DNA of 64,000 bases, from positions 51,300 through 115,299 of the forward strand of contig CAOKVX010000007.1 in NCBI GenBank assembly GCA_948472945.1, read 5' to 3'. The stretch's first letter is position 1, and each line of letters starts with the position of its first letter. This stretch comes from an uncultured Clostridia bacterium. GTDB lineage: Bacteria > Bacillota > Clostridia > Lachnospirales > Lachnospiraceae. Below, piece by piece: positions 1 to 8,054 of this stretch. The notes under the pieces are model-generated. The model searched no databases and was not told the DNA's origin. It worked only from the letters and a program-made list of their open reading frames with translations. The position numbers and the translations under genes were made by a program.

Positions 1-2604
1 CGCAAGGTATTCAGGTATTGCCTCGTATACGCTGTTGGTCTCGGCAAGCTTAGGGTCTCTGTATGATGCAAAGTAAGCGTTTCCGCTCCTTGTAAATCCG
101 CTCATAGCGCCGTAGGCTCCGCCAAGTATCCTTACATTCTGCCACAGGTAACCATAATTGAGTATGGTTCTAAGGACTTTCAGGGCTCCGGAATATTCTT
201 CGCCATTCTTTATAAAATTACCGGTCCTTGCCACATACTGTACTTTCCCGGACGTCTTAAATCCTTCATTCAGCACTCCCCTCTCAGGGCTATATATATC
301 TGGCAGCTTAGGAAGTGAATCATCGTTTATCTCATATAGGGATTCAAATACCTCGAAACTCTCGTCCTCAAACACCCTATAACCCTCGTCGTCAGCCGTT
401 ATGCTGACAATAAGGTTCTTTTTGTTGAATATTTTATATACGAGGGCCTCAAGTATTTCTATGAGCGCGCCGCACTGATTGTCAAAATCATTGCAGATAC
501 CGTCTAGCAGCCGGTAAAACGATACGCCTGTAATCTGGTTCTGATAGTACATTGATTCTGAGTTATACGATAACGCCCTGTCAACAGCCGTAGCATTTCC
601 TGACGCCTCAAGAGACGCCTTAAATTCTGACCTAAGCTCAAAGAGAACCTCCCTCAGTCTTTTCCTGTCACTAAACAGGGAACCCTTTATAATTTCAATG
701 ATAAGCTCAAACGCCCTGTTCATAGAAGTGTACAACACTCTTGCAGAAACCTCGAACATTATTTTAAAGTCGTCGCAGTTTCCTTTCATTGCCGATACGG
801 CGGCTGATGTATTTATTCCGCCTGTACTTAGATTTATCTCATTGGACAGCTCAAGGTAGGAGTAATTGACAGTGTCTATGCTTCCAAGCATTACCGAAAG
901 TATGCCGATGTATGATGCATATTCTTTGTACTCCGTTACGTCAAATGCAAGGTCTATATACGCAATACCGTTTGTAAAGAGATTGTGATGTAAAACTGTT
1001 AAGTTGTTTATCTCTTTCTTTTCATTGTATATTTTTGGCGTTTTCTTATCAATATCCTCCCTGTTAAGCAGAGGTATGCACGTCAGAGCCTCCGGTGAAT
1101 CCGGCGTTTCCTGATAATTTTTCAGGTTGGCCGTGTTGTTTACTATCTGTTCAATATCTTTCTCTGACAGCGATTCCTTGTACTCTTTAAGTTTTTTTGC
1201 GAGTTCCTCATCTTTTTTTGTGCTCAGTCCTATCTCAGGAAATACATTTACCACCGCCCTATGGCTGTTTTTGAGCAAATACTTCTCTACAAGCTCCTCA
1301 AAATAGCCGGTATCTATCCGCTCTTTCAAGGTCTTAAACGTATCATTGAGACAGAGGGCAGAAAACGGCTCATTTTCATCGTAGAGCCATGTCTGCATCA
1401 TATTGATTCCATACATAAGCCCTTTAGGATATCTTCCAAAGTCCGCTTCGCGGTATTTAAATTCATAATATGATATTGCCGCCTCAAGCGATTTCTTATC
1501 TATTCCGCTTTCAATTATCTTACCAAGCGTTTCGGTTATAATATTTATAAAATCTTCTTTTCTTCCGGCATCCGCTTCGCGCGCAAAAATGCTGAATGTC
1601 GGCTGTAGAATCTCACCGTCAAACATACAGCTTATCTCCTCACCTATACCTGCGTCTGTCAGAGCTTTTTTAAGAGGCGCTCCCGGAACGGATACGAGGG
1701 CATACGATAAAATCTGAAATGCAACCTGTATATCATTGTCAAGTGCATTTCCAACTACACAGTTGTAACTGAAATAAGCTTTGTCCGACGCTGTCTGGGC
1801 CGAATATTTTTCATCTACAATCTTTAGTCCCTCAAAAGGTTTCTGTTTACCTATCTTTGAATCTATATCGAGAGCATCAAAACCGGACAGATATTCCCTG
1901 TCAATCCACTGCAGTTTTTCTTCAATATCGATGTCTCCATACAGGTAAATATAACTGTTCGACGGATGATAATATTTAGAATATTCCTCCACAAATTTCT
2001 CATAAGTAAGTTCAGGTATATAATCGGGGTCCCCGCCCGATTCACACCCATAAGGCGTATCGGGAAACAGCGTTTTCTGAATTAGTCGCTCAAGCTGCTG
2101 GTCGGGAGATGAAAAAACACCCCTCATCTCGTTATATACTACACCGTTTATAGTAAGCGGAGAATCCTCCGATTCCATCTCATAGTGCCATCCCTCCTGC
2201 TCAAATATCTCTTTTCTTTTTTTCATATCAGGATAAAACACAGCGTCGAGATAAACCCCTATAAGGTTTTCAAAATCTTTATTGTTACAGCTTGCGACCG
2301 GGTACATAGTCTTGTCTGCAAACGTCATTGCATTTAAAAATGTGTTTAGCGAGCCCTTAGCAAGCTCAACAAATGGGTCCTTAACCGGATATTTTGACGA
2401 ACCGCAAAGTACGGAATGTTCGATAATATGCGGCGTCCCGGTAGAATCACACGGAGGTGTTCTGAAGTTTACGGAAAACACTTTGTTTTCATCGTCATTT
2501 TTTATAACGGCCACTCTGGCGCCGCTCTTTATATGTTTGTACAGTAAGCCAACGCTGTTTATGTCTGAAAGCTCACTCTGCATAATAAGTTGGTATGATT
2601 TCAT
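1..2604 (-). CDS. M16C zinc peptidase (presequence-protease/insulinase-like), cut by left edge
   Basis: The reverse strand is open from an ATG at 2604 to the left edge, 868 codons without a stop. Residues about 60-70 read TPHIIEHSVLCGS: the inverted zinc motif HxxEH of the insulinase (M16) superfamily. Downstream GVVYNEMRGVFSSPD is typical of the M16C (PreP / yeast Cym1) branch, which degrades short unstructured peptides inside one large closed chamber. Members are about 970 residues, so roughly 100 C-terminal residues lie outside the window. There is no signal peptide, so it is probably cytoplasmic. It is transcribed divergently from the cold-shock gene. A weak AAAGGA-type site precedes the ATG. 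Family assignment is firm; the physiological substrate is unknown. Confidence 0.93.
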   Translation of the reverse strand, partial: MKSYQLIMQSELSDINSVGLLYKHIKSGARVAVIKNDDENKVFSVNFRTPPCDSTGTPHIIEHSVLCGSSKYPVKDPFVELAKGSLNTFLNAMTFADKTMYPVASCNNKDFENLIGVYLDAVFYPDMKKRKEIFEQEGWHYEMESEDSPLTINGVVYNEMRGVFSSPDQQLERLIQKTLFPDTPYGCESGGDPDYIPELTYEKFVEEYSKYYHPSNSYIYLYGDIDIEEKLQWIDREYLSGFDALDIDSKIGKQKPFEGLKIVDEKYSAQTASDKAYFSYNCVVGNALDNDIQVAFQILSYALVSVPGAPLKKALTDAGIGEEISCMFDGEILQPTFSIFAREADAGRKEDFINIITETLGKIIESGIDKKSLEAAISYYEFKYREADFGRYPKGLMYGINMMQTWLYDENEPFSALCLNDTFKTLKERIDTGYFEELVEKYLLKNSHRAVVNVFPEIGLSTKKDEELAKKLKEYKESLSEKDIEQIVNNTANLKNYQETPDSPEALTCIPLLNREDIDKKTPKIYNEKKEINNLTVLHHNLFTNGIAYIDLAFDVTEYKEYASYIGILSVMLGSIDTVNYSYLELSNEINLSTGGINTSAAVSAMKGNCDDFKIMFEVSARVLYTSMNRAFELIIEIIKGSLFSDRKRLREVLFELRSEFKASLEASGNATAVDRALSYNSESMYYQNQITGVSFYRLLDGICNDFDNQCGALIEILEALVYKIFNKKNLIVSITADDEGYRVFEDESFEVFESLYEINDDSLPKLPDIYSPERGVLNEGFKTSGKVQYVARTGNFIKNGEEYSGALKVLRTILNYGYLWQNVRILGGAYGAMSGFTRSGNAYFASYRDPKLAETNSVYEAIPEYLA

Positions 2605-2887
2605 AAATTATTATTATCCTTTCTATTTTTTTGCCGGTTAATTTATCTAAAATACCAAAACCGCTGATTAAAGCGTTTCCCAAACAAAATTCCGGCCGCA
2701 AAGCGTCGTATTCCTTTTGCAAATCTGTGTGCATGCTCCGCAGGCAATTAAGGAATCGGTAAGCTAATCTTCCTTTTCTTAGTATTAGTATACCCTTGAT
2801 TATTCAATATTTCAATTGACTTTTTATAATTTATATGCTAAAGTTTAACTGTTGTTAAGATTTATTATTTTTTAGGAGGCAATTTCA
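2605..2887. promoter_or_regulatory. Divergent intergenic region with cold-shock promoter and 5' leader
   Basis: This region lies between the M16C gene and the cold-shock gene. A plausible sigma-A promoter for the cold-shock gene is TTGACT at 2816-2821, 17 bases, then TAAAGT at 2839-2844. A strong TAGGAGG ribosome site lies at 2873-2879, eight bases before the ATG. Near 2661-2681 there is a shortened copy of a mini-repeat also seen at 4209 and 39722. The rest shows no gene. Promoter assignment is by eye only. Confidence 0.5.
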
Positions 2888-3085
2888 ATGAATGGTACAG
2901 TAAAATGGTTTAATGCGAAAAAAGGTTTTGGATTCATCTCAGACGAGGAAGGCAACGATGTATTCGTACATTTCTCAGCTTTACAGATGGACGGCTTCAA
3001 AGTATTAGACGAAGGCGACAAGGTTGAATTCGAAGTTGTTAACGGAGAAAAAGGACCACAGGCCGCAAACGTAACTAAGTTATAA
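2888..3085 (+). CDS. csp: Cold-shock protein (CspA/CspB type)
   Basis: A 65-residue single cold-shock (OB-fold) domain. Both nucleic-acid-binding signatures are visible: RNP1 as KGFGFI (about residues 12-17) and RNP2 as VFVHF (about 25-29). It binds single-stranded RNA or DNA and acts as an RNA chaperone in the cytoplasm. Length and sequence are full for the family. The start is fixed by TAGGAGG eight bases upstream. It is monocistronic, ending at the palindromic terminator near 3229-3263. Whether it is cold-induced or constitutive cannot be read from the sequence. Confidence 0.97.
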   Translation: MNGTVKWFNAKKGFGFISDEEGNDVFVHFSALQMDGFKVLDEGDKVEFEVVNGEKGPQAANVTKL

Positions 3086-3228
3086 TCATCGCATGAATCA
3101 TTTTAATTTTTATTCCCGCGAACAATGCAGGTTTCACGCCTGCTACGGGGTATATGACTTATAGATTTATATTTTATAATGCTATCGGGGAAAAGTTAAA
3201 TGTAATAAATGTAAGAATTGGTTGTAAC

Positions 3229-3263
3229 AAAAAAAGCTGTCATTTAAATGACAGCTTTTTTAT
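3229..3263. terminator. Bidirectional rho-independent terminator
   Basis: A near-perfect palindrome (AAAAAAGCTGTCAT, TTAA loop region, mirror arm) flanked by A and T runs, so it can serve both strands. It sits between the convergent cold-shock gene and the lytic transglycosylase gene. Confidence 0.85.
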
Positions 3264-3393
3264 TATTTTCAAATCTAATAATGCGTTCAATTTAATTTCT
3301 CTTATTTTAAAAAAGTCTATTTTTGTATTCCAATTATAAATTAAAAATTGTACAATGTTTTGTTATCAAGTTTGCAGGAGCCGTATATGTACG

Positions 3394-4146
3394 TCATGCC
3401 ACTCCTAAAAATCCCATAATCTTCTTTACATAATTCTGCGTCTCTGTATATGGAGGTATTCCGCCGTATTTTTCAACTGCGCCGCTTCCGGCGTTGTAAG
3501 CTGCAAGCGCAAGCTGTACGCTTCCATGCTTTTCAATTTTTTCAGACAGATATCTCGCTCCGCCCCTTATGTTCTGCTCTGGGTCATATGCATCCTTGAC
3601 GCCGAGATATTTGGCCGTTGCGGGCATGAGCTGCATAATTCCCATAGCGCCGCTTCTAGACGTACTGTTTTTATTAAAATTTGATTCGGCCTTGGCAACC
3701 GACACAAGCAGCTCATATGAAATTCCATACTCATCCGCCGCATTCTTAAAAATGTCAACATATTTTTCAGGAACACTTACAGAGCAGTTCGGATAACATA
3801 GGGCATCAAGCTGGCTGGCCGTAAAATTAGCCGCCACAGTATTGTCCGACGCTGCACTGTCAGAGCTGTATACCTCTGCTTTCTTTCCGGCCGGAGACGT
3901 TATGCCAAGCTTTAAATATAAATCAGTAAGCTCCTTTACGGACAGCTCGCTTGCCTGCACAATCTCATCATCGCCAAACGATATGGCTTCCTCTCCGCTC
4001 ATAATTCCTTCCAGCATATCCTCAAAACTTGTTATGGATGAACCGCCGTTCTCCGTATCAGCAGCGCTAATCCGGGCAGCGCCTGCAGTCTGTCCAACAC
4101 TGTTTATATTTTGTTTAGCGCCTGCCGGCTCAAGACTTATTATCAT
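3394..4146 (-). CDS. Lytic transglycosylase with C-terminal SLT domain
   Basis: The protein has 250 residues. The C-terminal part (about 125-248) is a goose-lysozyme-like SLT domain: the catalytic Glu154 in AKAESNFNKN, then SGAMGIMQLMPATAKYLG, then the LALAAYNAGSGAV block. It cleaves peptidoglycan to 1,6-anhydro-muropeptides. The first 120 residues are Ala/Ser/Glu-rich and look disordered, and no signal peptide or membrane segment is present. That is odd for a wall enzyme and suggests export through the flagellar apparatus or an unconventional route (inference). The start at 4146 has AGGTGGG upstream. It is convergent with the cold-shock gene. Confidence 0.9.
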   Translation of the reverse strand: MIISLEPAGAKQNINSVGQTAGAARISAADTENGGSSITSFEDMLEGIMSGEEAISFGDDEIVQASELSVKELTDLYLKLGITSPAGKKAEVYSSDSAASDNTVAANFTASQLDALCYPNCSVSVPEKYVDIFKNAADEYGISYELLVSVAKAESNFNKNSTSRSGAMGIMQLMPATAKYLGVKDAYDPEQNIRGGARYLSEKIEKHGSVQLALAAYNAGSGAVEKYGGIPPYTETQNYVKKIMGFLGVA

Positions 4147-4391
4147 TGCTTTCCCACCTGATATGTAAAATTTATATTTTAATGTTATGCCTTTAAAACG
4201 GCATTTATTTAACGAAACACTGATTAAAACAGAGATTTCTTAGTCGATTATATCAGATTAATTTAAAATTAACAAGTATCATATTTTCACATCAACACCA
4301 AAACATTCCATGCCAATACTATTGTTCGCCCCCGCCTAACCGTGATAAAATAATAAGATATTTTTAAAGCGTAGAGAAAAGGGGTGGTTTT

Positions 4392-5099
4392 TTGCTTCAT
4401 ATCGCAATATGTGACGATGAAAGTTATATGCAGGACAAGCTAAAAAATCTGCTTCATGATTTTTTTGCTGAAAACAAAATAGAGATTTCAGTTATAACCT
4501 TTACCTGCGGAGAAAATTTATTGGAATACAGCAAAAAGATAGACATTCTTTTTCTCGATATTCAGATGAAAAGTTTAAACGGTATTGATACTGCAAAAAT
4601 TTTGCGCCAATCCGGCTTTGAGGGTTTTCTGATTTTTGTTACCATTTTAAAAGAAAAGGTCTTTCAGGCATTTGAAGTACAGGCGTTTGATTATCTCATT
4701 AAACCTTTCCGTGAAGATTTCTTTTACAAAATTATGAAACGTCTACTTAAACATATGGAAAACGCAAAGGAAAAAAACCTTCTCATCCGTATCGGATATG
4801 AAAACATGCTTATCCCTTTCGACGATATTGTGTTTTGTGAAGTGATAGGCAGGAAAATATATCTTCACCTGATGTCGTCAGAAATAATTGAGTATTATGA
4901 AAAATTAGAAAATCTAGAAATAAAACTGGGCAAATATTTTTATAAATGCCATAGAAGCTACCTTGTCAATTTAAAATATCTTAGAAGTTTTAAAAACGGA
5001 ATGGCAGTCATGTCTAACGGAAAAAACATACCTGTGTCACGTCTGCGAAGCAAAGAATTTTCAAGTGTTATATTTAAGTACATGAGAGATTGGAGATAA
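4392..5099 (+). CDS. LytTR-family response regulator (AgrA-like)
   Basis: A receiver domain (about 1-115) carries CDDE acidic residues at 7-10, the phospho-acceptor Asp56 in ILFLDIQM, and the conserved Lys in YLIKPF near residue 104. The LytTR DNA-binding domain follows (about 135-235), with FCEVIGRKIYLH and the FYKCHRSYLVNL signature. Such regulators activate promoters carrying two 9-bp direct repeats about 21 bp apart. The start appears to be a TTG preceded by an AAAAGGGG site. It is followed after three bases by a sensor kinase gene, so the two are co-transcribed. A candidate target promoter lies at 6482-6552. Confidence 0.93.
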   Translation: MLHIAICDDESYMQDKLKNLLHDFFAENKIEISVITFTCGENLLEYSKKIDILFLDIQMKSLNGIDTAKILRQSGFEGFLIFVTILKEKVFQAFEVQAFDYLIKPFREDFFYKIMKRLLKHMENAKEKNLLIRIGYENMLIPFDDIVFCEVIGRKIYLHLMSSEIIEYYEKLENLEIKLGKYFYKCHRSYLVNLKYLRSFKNGMAVMSNGKNIPVSRLRSKEFSSVIFKYMRDWR

Positions 5100-5102
5100 A
5101 AT

Positions 5103-6389
5103 ATGACGGTATTCACAAATTTTTTTAATACGTACATTGATGCCATTGCAGAAATGATATTTATGTTTCATTTCTTTACAAAATGCCTCTTAACCAAAAT
5201 AAAACCGAGTCATTATTTTGTATATACTATTATTAGCATTGTCATACTTTTTTTATTTAAAGACCAACGCCTTTTTCAATATTTATTATGCGCAGCAATA
5301 CTAACTGCAGCGGGAATCTTCATATACAGGGCAACCTATATGCGGGTCATATTATATTCGGCAGCCGCAATATCAGCCATGCAGCTATGCTACGGGGTTA
5401 TAGGGTCATTAAGCGGAATAATATTTCCCCTTATTCCGGCAGATGAAACCGGTATTACAAGCCTTGCGTTTGCTGTAGGCGGCAACGCTCTTTCGCTTTC
5501 GTTATCAGTACTATGCTATCATATCATATTAAAATATTTTGCACTTGACAAAACTATAAATGAACAGTGCAATATACTTATTCTTTTAATACCGGCTCTG
5601 ACAATATTGTTTGCCGGCCAATATATAAACTTTGCAGTCTATGGAAACTTTACAATTACATCCGAAAGTAACTTCTTTGAAAAAAAACACTTTTTTATGC
5701 TAATTATACAACTTTTGGGCATATGCAGTCTTTTCTGTATTATGTTTGTATATAAAAAAATATTGGGAAACGTACGCATAAACACTAAAATTCTGCTGCT
5801 GGAACAGGAGACCGGCTATTTGCGGCAATATGTTTCAGAGGCAAAGGACTGCTATGAAAAAACGTCGTCATTCCGGCATGACATAAAAAATCATATGGAA
5901 ATAATCCGAAATTTAATTCTAAAAGGCGATACAGAGAAAGCCCTCCTATATATGGCGGATATTGAGGAAATTGAAACGGACATCACTATGACATGCCATA
6001 CAAACAATCCGGTAACAGACATATTGCTTGAAAACAAATTAAGTCTTGCTAAAAACTTCGGCATCAATTCTTCCTGTTCACTCTCACTGCCGCATCCCTG
6101 CAAAATAAGCGATATGGATTTTTGTATAATCCTTTCCAATGCCGTGGATAATGCAATAAACGCCTGCAGATTACTAGGTAAAGATGCTGATACATTTATC
6201 AACGTGTCGGGAAATATTCAAGGAGATTTTCTGTTAATTGAAGTGAGAAACAGTTTTCAAAATAATTCCGAAATAAAAGAGGGCATCGGTTTAAAAAATA
6301 TAAGGACAGTCGCTGAAAAATACAATGGCTGCGCAAATATTGAGATTTTAAATGATGAATTTATTTTAAGCGTACTTCTGGTGTGCTGA
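5103..6389 (+). CDS. GHKL sensor histidine kinase (AgrC-like)
   Basis: The protein has 428 residues. The N-terminal 220 residues are strongly hydrophobic with about six membrane spans, as in AgrC-type peptide sensors. The dimerisation helix carries FRHDIKNHMEII with the likely phospho-acceptor His259. The ATPase domain has the N-box (ILSNAVDNAINAC) and a glycine box (GIGLKNIRTVAEKYNG). It most likely senses an extracellular peptide or membrane cue and phosphorylates the adjacent LytTR regulator. No AgrB protease or AgrD precursor gene is adjacent, so the signal is unknown. The tail after GIGLKN is short but ends naturally. Confidence 0.92.
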   Translation: MTVFTNFFNTYIDAIAEMIFMFHFFTKCLLTKIKPSHYFVYTIISIVILFLFKDQRLFQYLLCAAILTAAGIFIYRATYMRVILYSAAAISAMQLCYGVIGSLSGIIFPLIPADETGITSLAFAVGGNALSLSLSVLCYHIILKYFALDKTINEQCNILILLIPALTILFAGQYINFAVYGNFTITSESNFFEKKHFFMLIIQLLGICSLFCIMFVYKKILGNVRINTKILLLEQETGYLRQYVSEAKDCYEKTSSFRHDIKNHMEIIRNLILKGDTEKALLYMADIEEIETDITMTCHTNNPVTDILLENKLSLAKNFGINSSCSLSLPHPCKISDMDFCIILSNAVDNAINACRLLGKDADTFINVSGNIQGDFLLIEVRNSFQNNSEIKEGIGLKNIRTVAEKYNGCANIEILNDEFILSVLLVC

Positions 6390-6481
6390 CATATTTATAT
6401 CTGACACTGTTCTGAATAATAATTTCTAAAAAACTCATTAATCAGCGGCTCCATAAGCAAATGATGGTTCTACATGCCCTA

Positions 6482-6552
6482 ACCATTCCGGTACGTAAAG
6501 AGACCATTTCACTACAAATCCATTGAATATGAGACTAATTTTCATATATAAT
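6482..6552 (+). promoter_or_regulatory. Candidate LytTR-controlled promoter
   Basis: Two direct repeats, AACCATTCCG (6481-6490) and GACCATTTCA (6502-6511), have a 21-bp period, the spacing used by AgrA/VirR/ComE-type LytTR regulators. They sit just upstream of a sigma-A-like TTGAAT (6523-6528), 18 bp, TATAAT (6547-6552). The regulated transcript would encode the helical protein starting at 6682, with a 5' leader of about 120 bases. Binding by the regulator encoded at 4392-5099 is inference. The remaining bases 6390-6481 and 6553-6681 show no gene. Confidence 0.5.
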
Positions 6553-6681
6553 GTGGTAAATCAGACAGCGTTAAGCAAACATTCCCCCGGATGTACAACG
6601 CCGTCAGGTTCATTCAAAATTGAGTTTGGTTCGTTGCATTTACGAAAATGCGGAAATAAAAAATGAAAAGGAGAATGTATT

Positions 6682-7188
6682 ATGTCAATCAGAATCAACA
6701 GTAATAATCAAACCTACGAGCAACATTACACGGAACAGTTAGACAGGAATAAGAGAAACTCCAGTGCTCCTGAAAATCATCAGGATGTACACGACAAGTA
6801 TGCGCAAGATAAAAGTGATCTGTGCGACAGGAATGATGTTTCACAATCAGATGAAAAATCTGAAAAAAACGCTATTTATATTCAGGATGAATATGTAAGA
6901 AGCGACGTAGCCGGCATGAAACCGACAGGCGCAGATAATTCCGGCAAAGACAAAAACGCCAAATCCGAAGAAAAAATTATTGGCAGCACAGATAAGGTAG
7001 ACAGCGAAATCAGACAGTTGAAAAACAAAAAGGCACAACTTGAACAGCAGCTTAATGCAGTATCCGAAGATGCTGAAAAAGCAGCTGAGATAGAAAAAAA
7101 AATCGCGGAAGTGGAAAGTGAATTAAGACGTAAAGATAACGATACGTACAGAAAACAACACATGGAGACAATAGACTGTTATGTCTAA
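6682..7188 (+). CDS. Hydrophilic coiled-coil protein, FlxA-like tail, function unknown
   Basis: The protein has 168 residues, starting from an ATG with AAAAGGAGAATGT upstream. Residues 1-105 are very polar (Asn, Asp, Gln, Ser, Lys) and low in hydrophobics. Residues about 105-160 form a predicted coiled coil of two heptad-rich helices (EIRQLKNKKAQLEQQL, then AAEIEKKIAEVESEL), resembling the FlxA-like family found near motility genes. There is no signal peptide or membrane span. The gene follows the AgrA/AgrC-like pair and has a promoter with LytTR-like repeats, so it is a candidate output of that system. Its stop overlaps the convergent CPBP gene by four bases. FlxA similarity is a weak guess. 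Confidence 0.65.
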   Translation: MSIRINSNNQTYEQHYTEQLDRNKRNSSAPENHQDVHDKYAQDKSDLCDRNDVSQSDEKSEKNAIYIQDEYVRSDVAGMKPTGADNSGKDKNAKSEEKIIGSTDKVDSEIRQLKNKKAQLEQQLNAVSEDAEKAAEIEKKIAEVESELRRKDNDTYRKQHMETIDCYV

Positions 7189-8054
7189 TCCTTGGGCTTT
7201 ATGATACCTGACACAATAACCCATCCTATGCACGCCAATGACACGACTGTTCCAATAATGAATGATACATAACTTCCCACTGCAACGCACAAAAGATTAA
7301 TAAATACAGGAACAATAAATAGTCCCGATATATTAACAACCATATGCAGCCCGACAATCTCAGGCATACATTTCTTATGTTCGGCTGCATAACCTAACAG
7401 CAATCCCAAAACAAAAGCATATATGCCCTGTATCATGTTGCCGTGGTATAGGGCAAACAAAAACGCCTGTATGATGTTTGCGGCCACACAGCCAAACCCC
7501 TTACGGACACTGCCGTAAATAAGGCCTCTGAATATGTACTCCTCTGCAAATGGCGCAAATATCAATGTATAAAGAAAAATCATCGGATTGGCCCTACCAC
7601 TCAGTTTATCTGATACTGCCGCATATGATTTCAATAAGGGACTGTCAACGGCAAACAAATAGAACATATTGAGCACACAGTAGGCAAGAAGCTGCATAGC
7701 CAGCCCAAACAGCACAAATATAACGATTCTTTTAGAGCATTTTAGTAAATGCTTCCTTTTAAACATTTTGCAGTAAAATGAATCCGGCTTTCCGCGATAA
7801 TATATATTATAGATAAACAGTGCGGTTAACCCTGCGGTCACTCCATACAATATATGGTAAACGGGCTCATAAACTTTATAATAAAATGACCCCGCCGCTT
7901 CATTTTCCGTAATTGACTGCCCGGACAGCGCCCCGATAATCATTCCAAAAACAACCTGCAGTAATATTTGAAAAAAAAGTGTTCCAAACATTACTGCGAC
8001 TGCTTTGATAAGTGAATTAATTTTTGTTAATCTATCCATACCGTAAGACTGCAT
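7185..8054 (-). CDS. CPBP-family intramembrane glutamic protease
   Basis: A membrane protein of about 289 residues with around eight hydrophobic spans. All CPBP (Abi/Rce1-like) motifs are present: FAEEYIFRGLIYG (motif 1, paired Glu and Arg), FALYHGN (motif 2, catalytic His) and HMVVN (motif 3). Such proteases process prenylated or peptide substrates in the membrane and often sit in bacteriocin or immunity loci. I place the start at 8054, where TAATG overlaps the stop of the upstream M32 gene (translational coupling); an in-frame ATG 33 bases further upstream is possible. Substrate unknown. It faces the helical-protein gene tail to tail. Confidence 0.87.
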   Translation of the reverse strand: MQSYGMDRLTKINSLIKAVAVMFGTLFFQILLQVVFGMIIGALSGQSITENEAAGSFYYKVYEPVYHILYGVTAGLTALFIYNIYYRGKPDSFYCKMFKRKHLLKCSKRIVIFVLFGLAMQLLAYCVLNMFYLFAVDSPLLKSYAAVSDKLSGRANPMIFLYTLIFAPFAEEYIFRGLIYGSVRKGFGCVAANIIQAFLFALYHGNMIQGIYAFVLGLLLGYAAEHKKCMPEIVGLHMVVNISGLFIVPVFINLLCVAVGSYVSFIIGTVVSLACIGWVIVSGIIKPKD

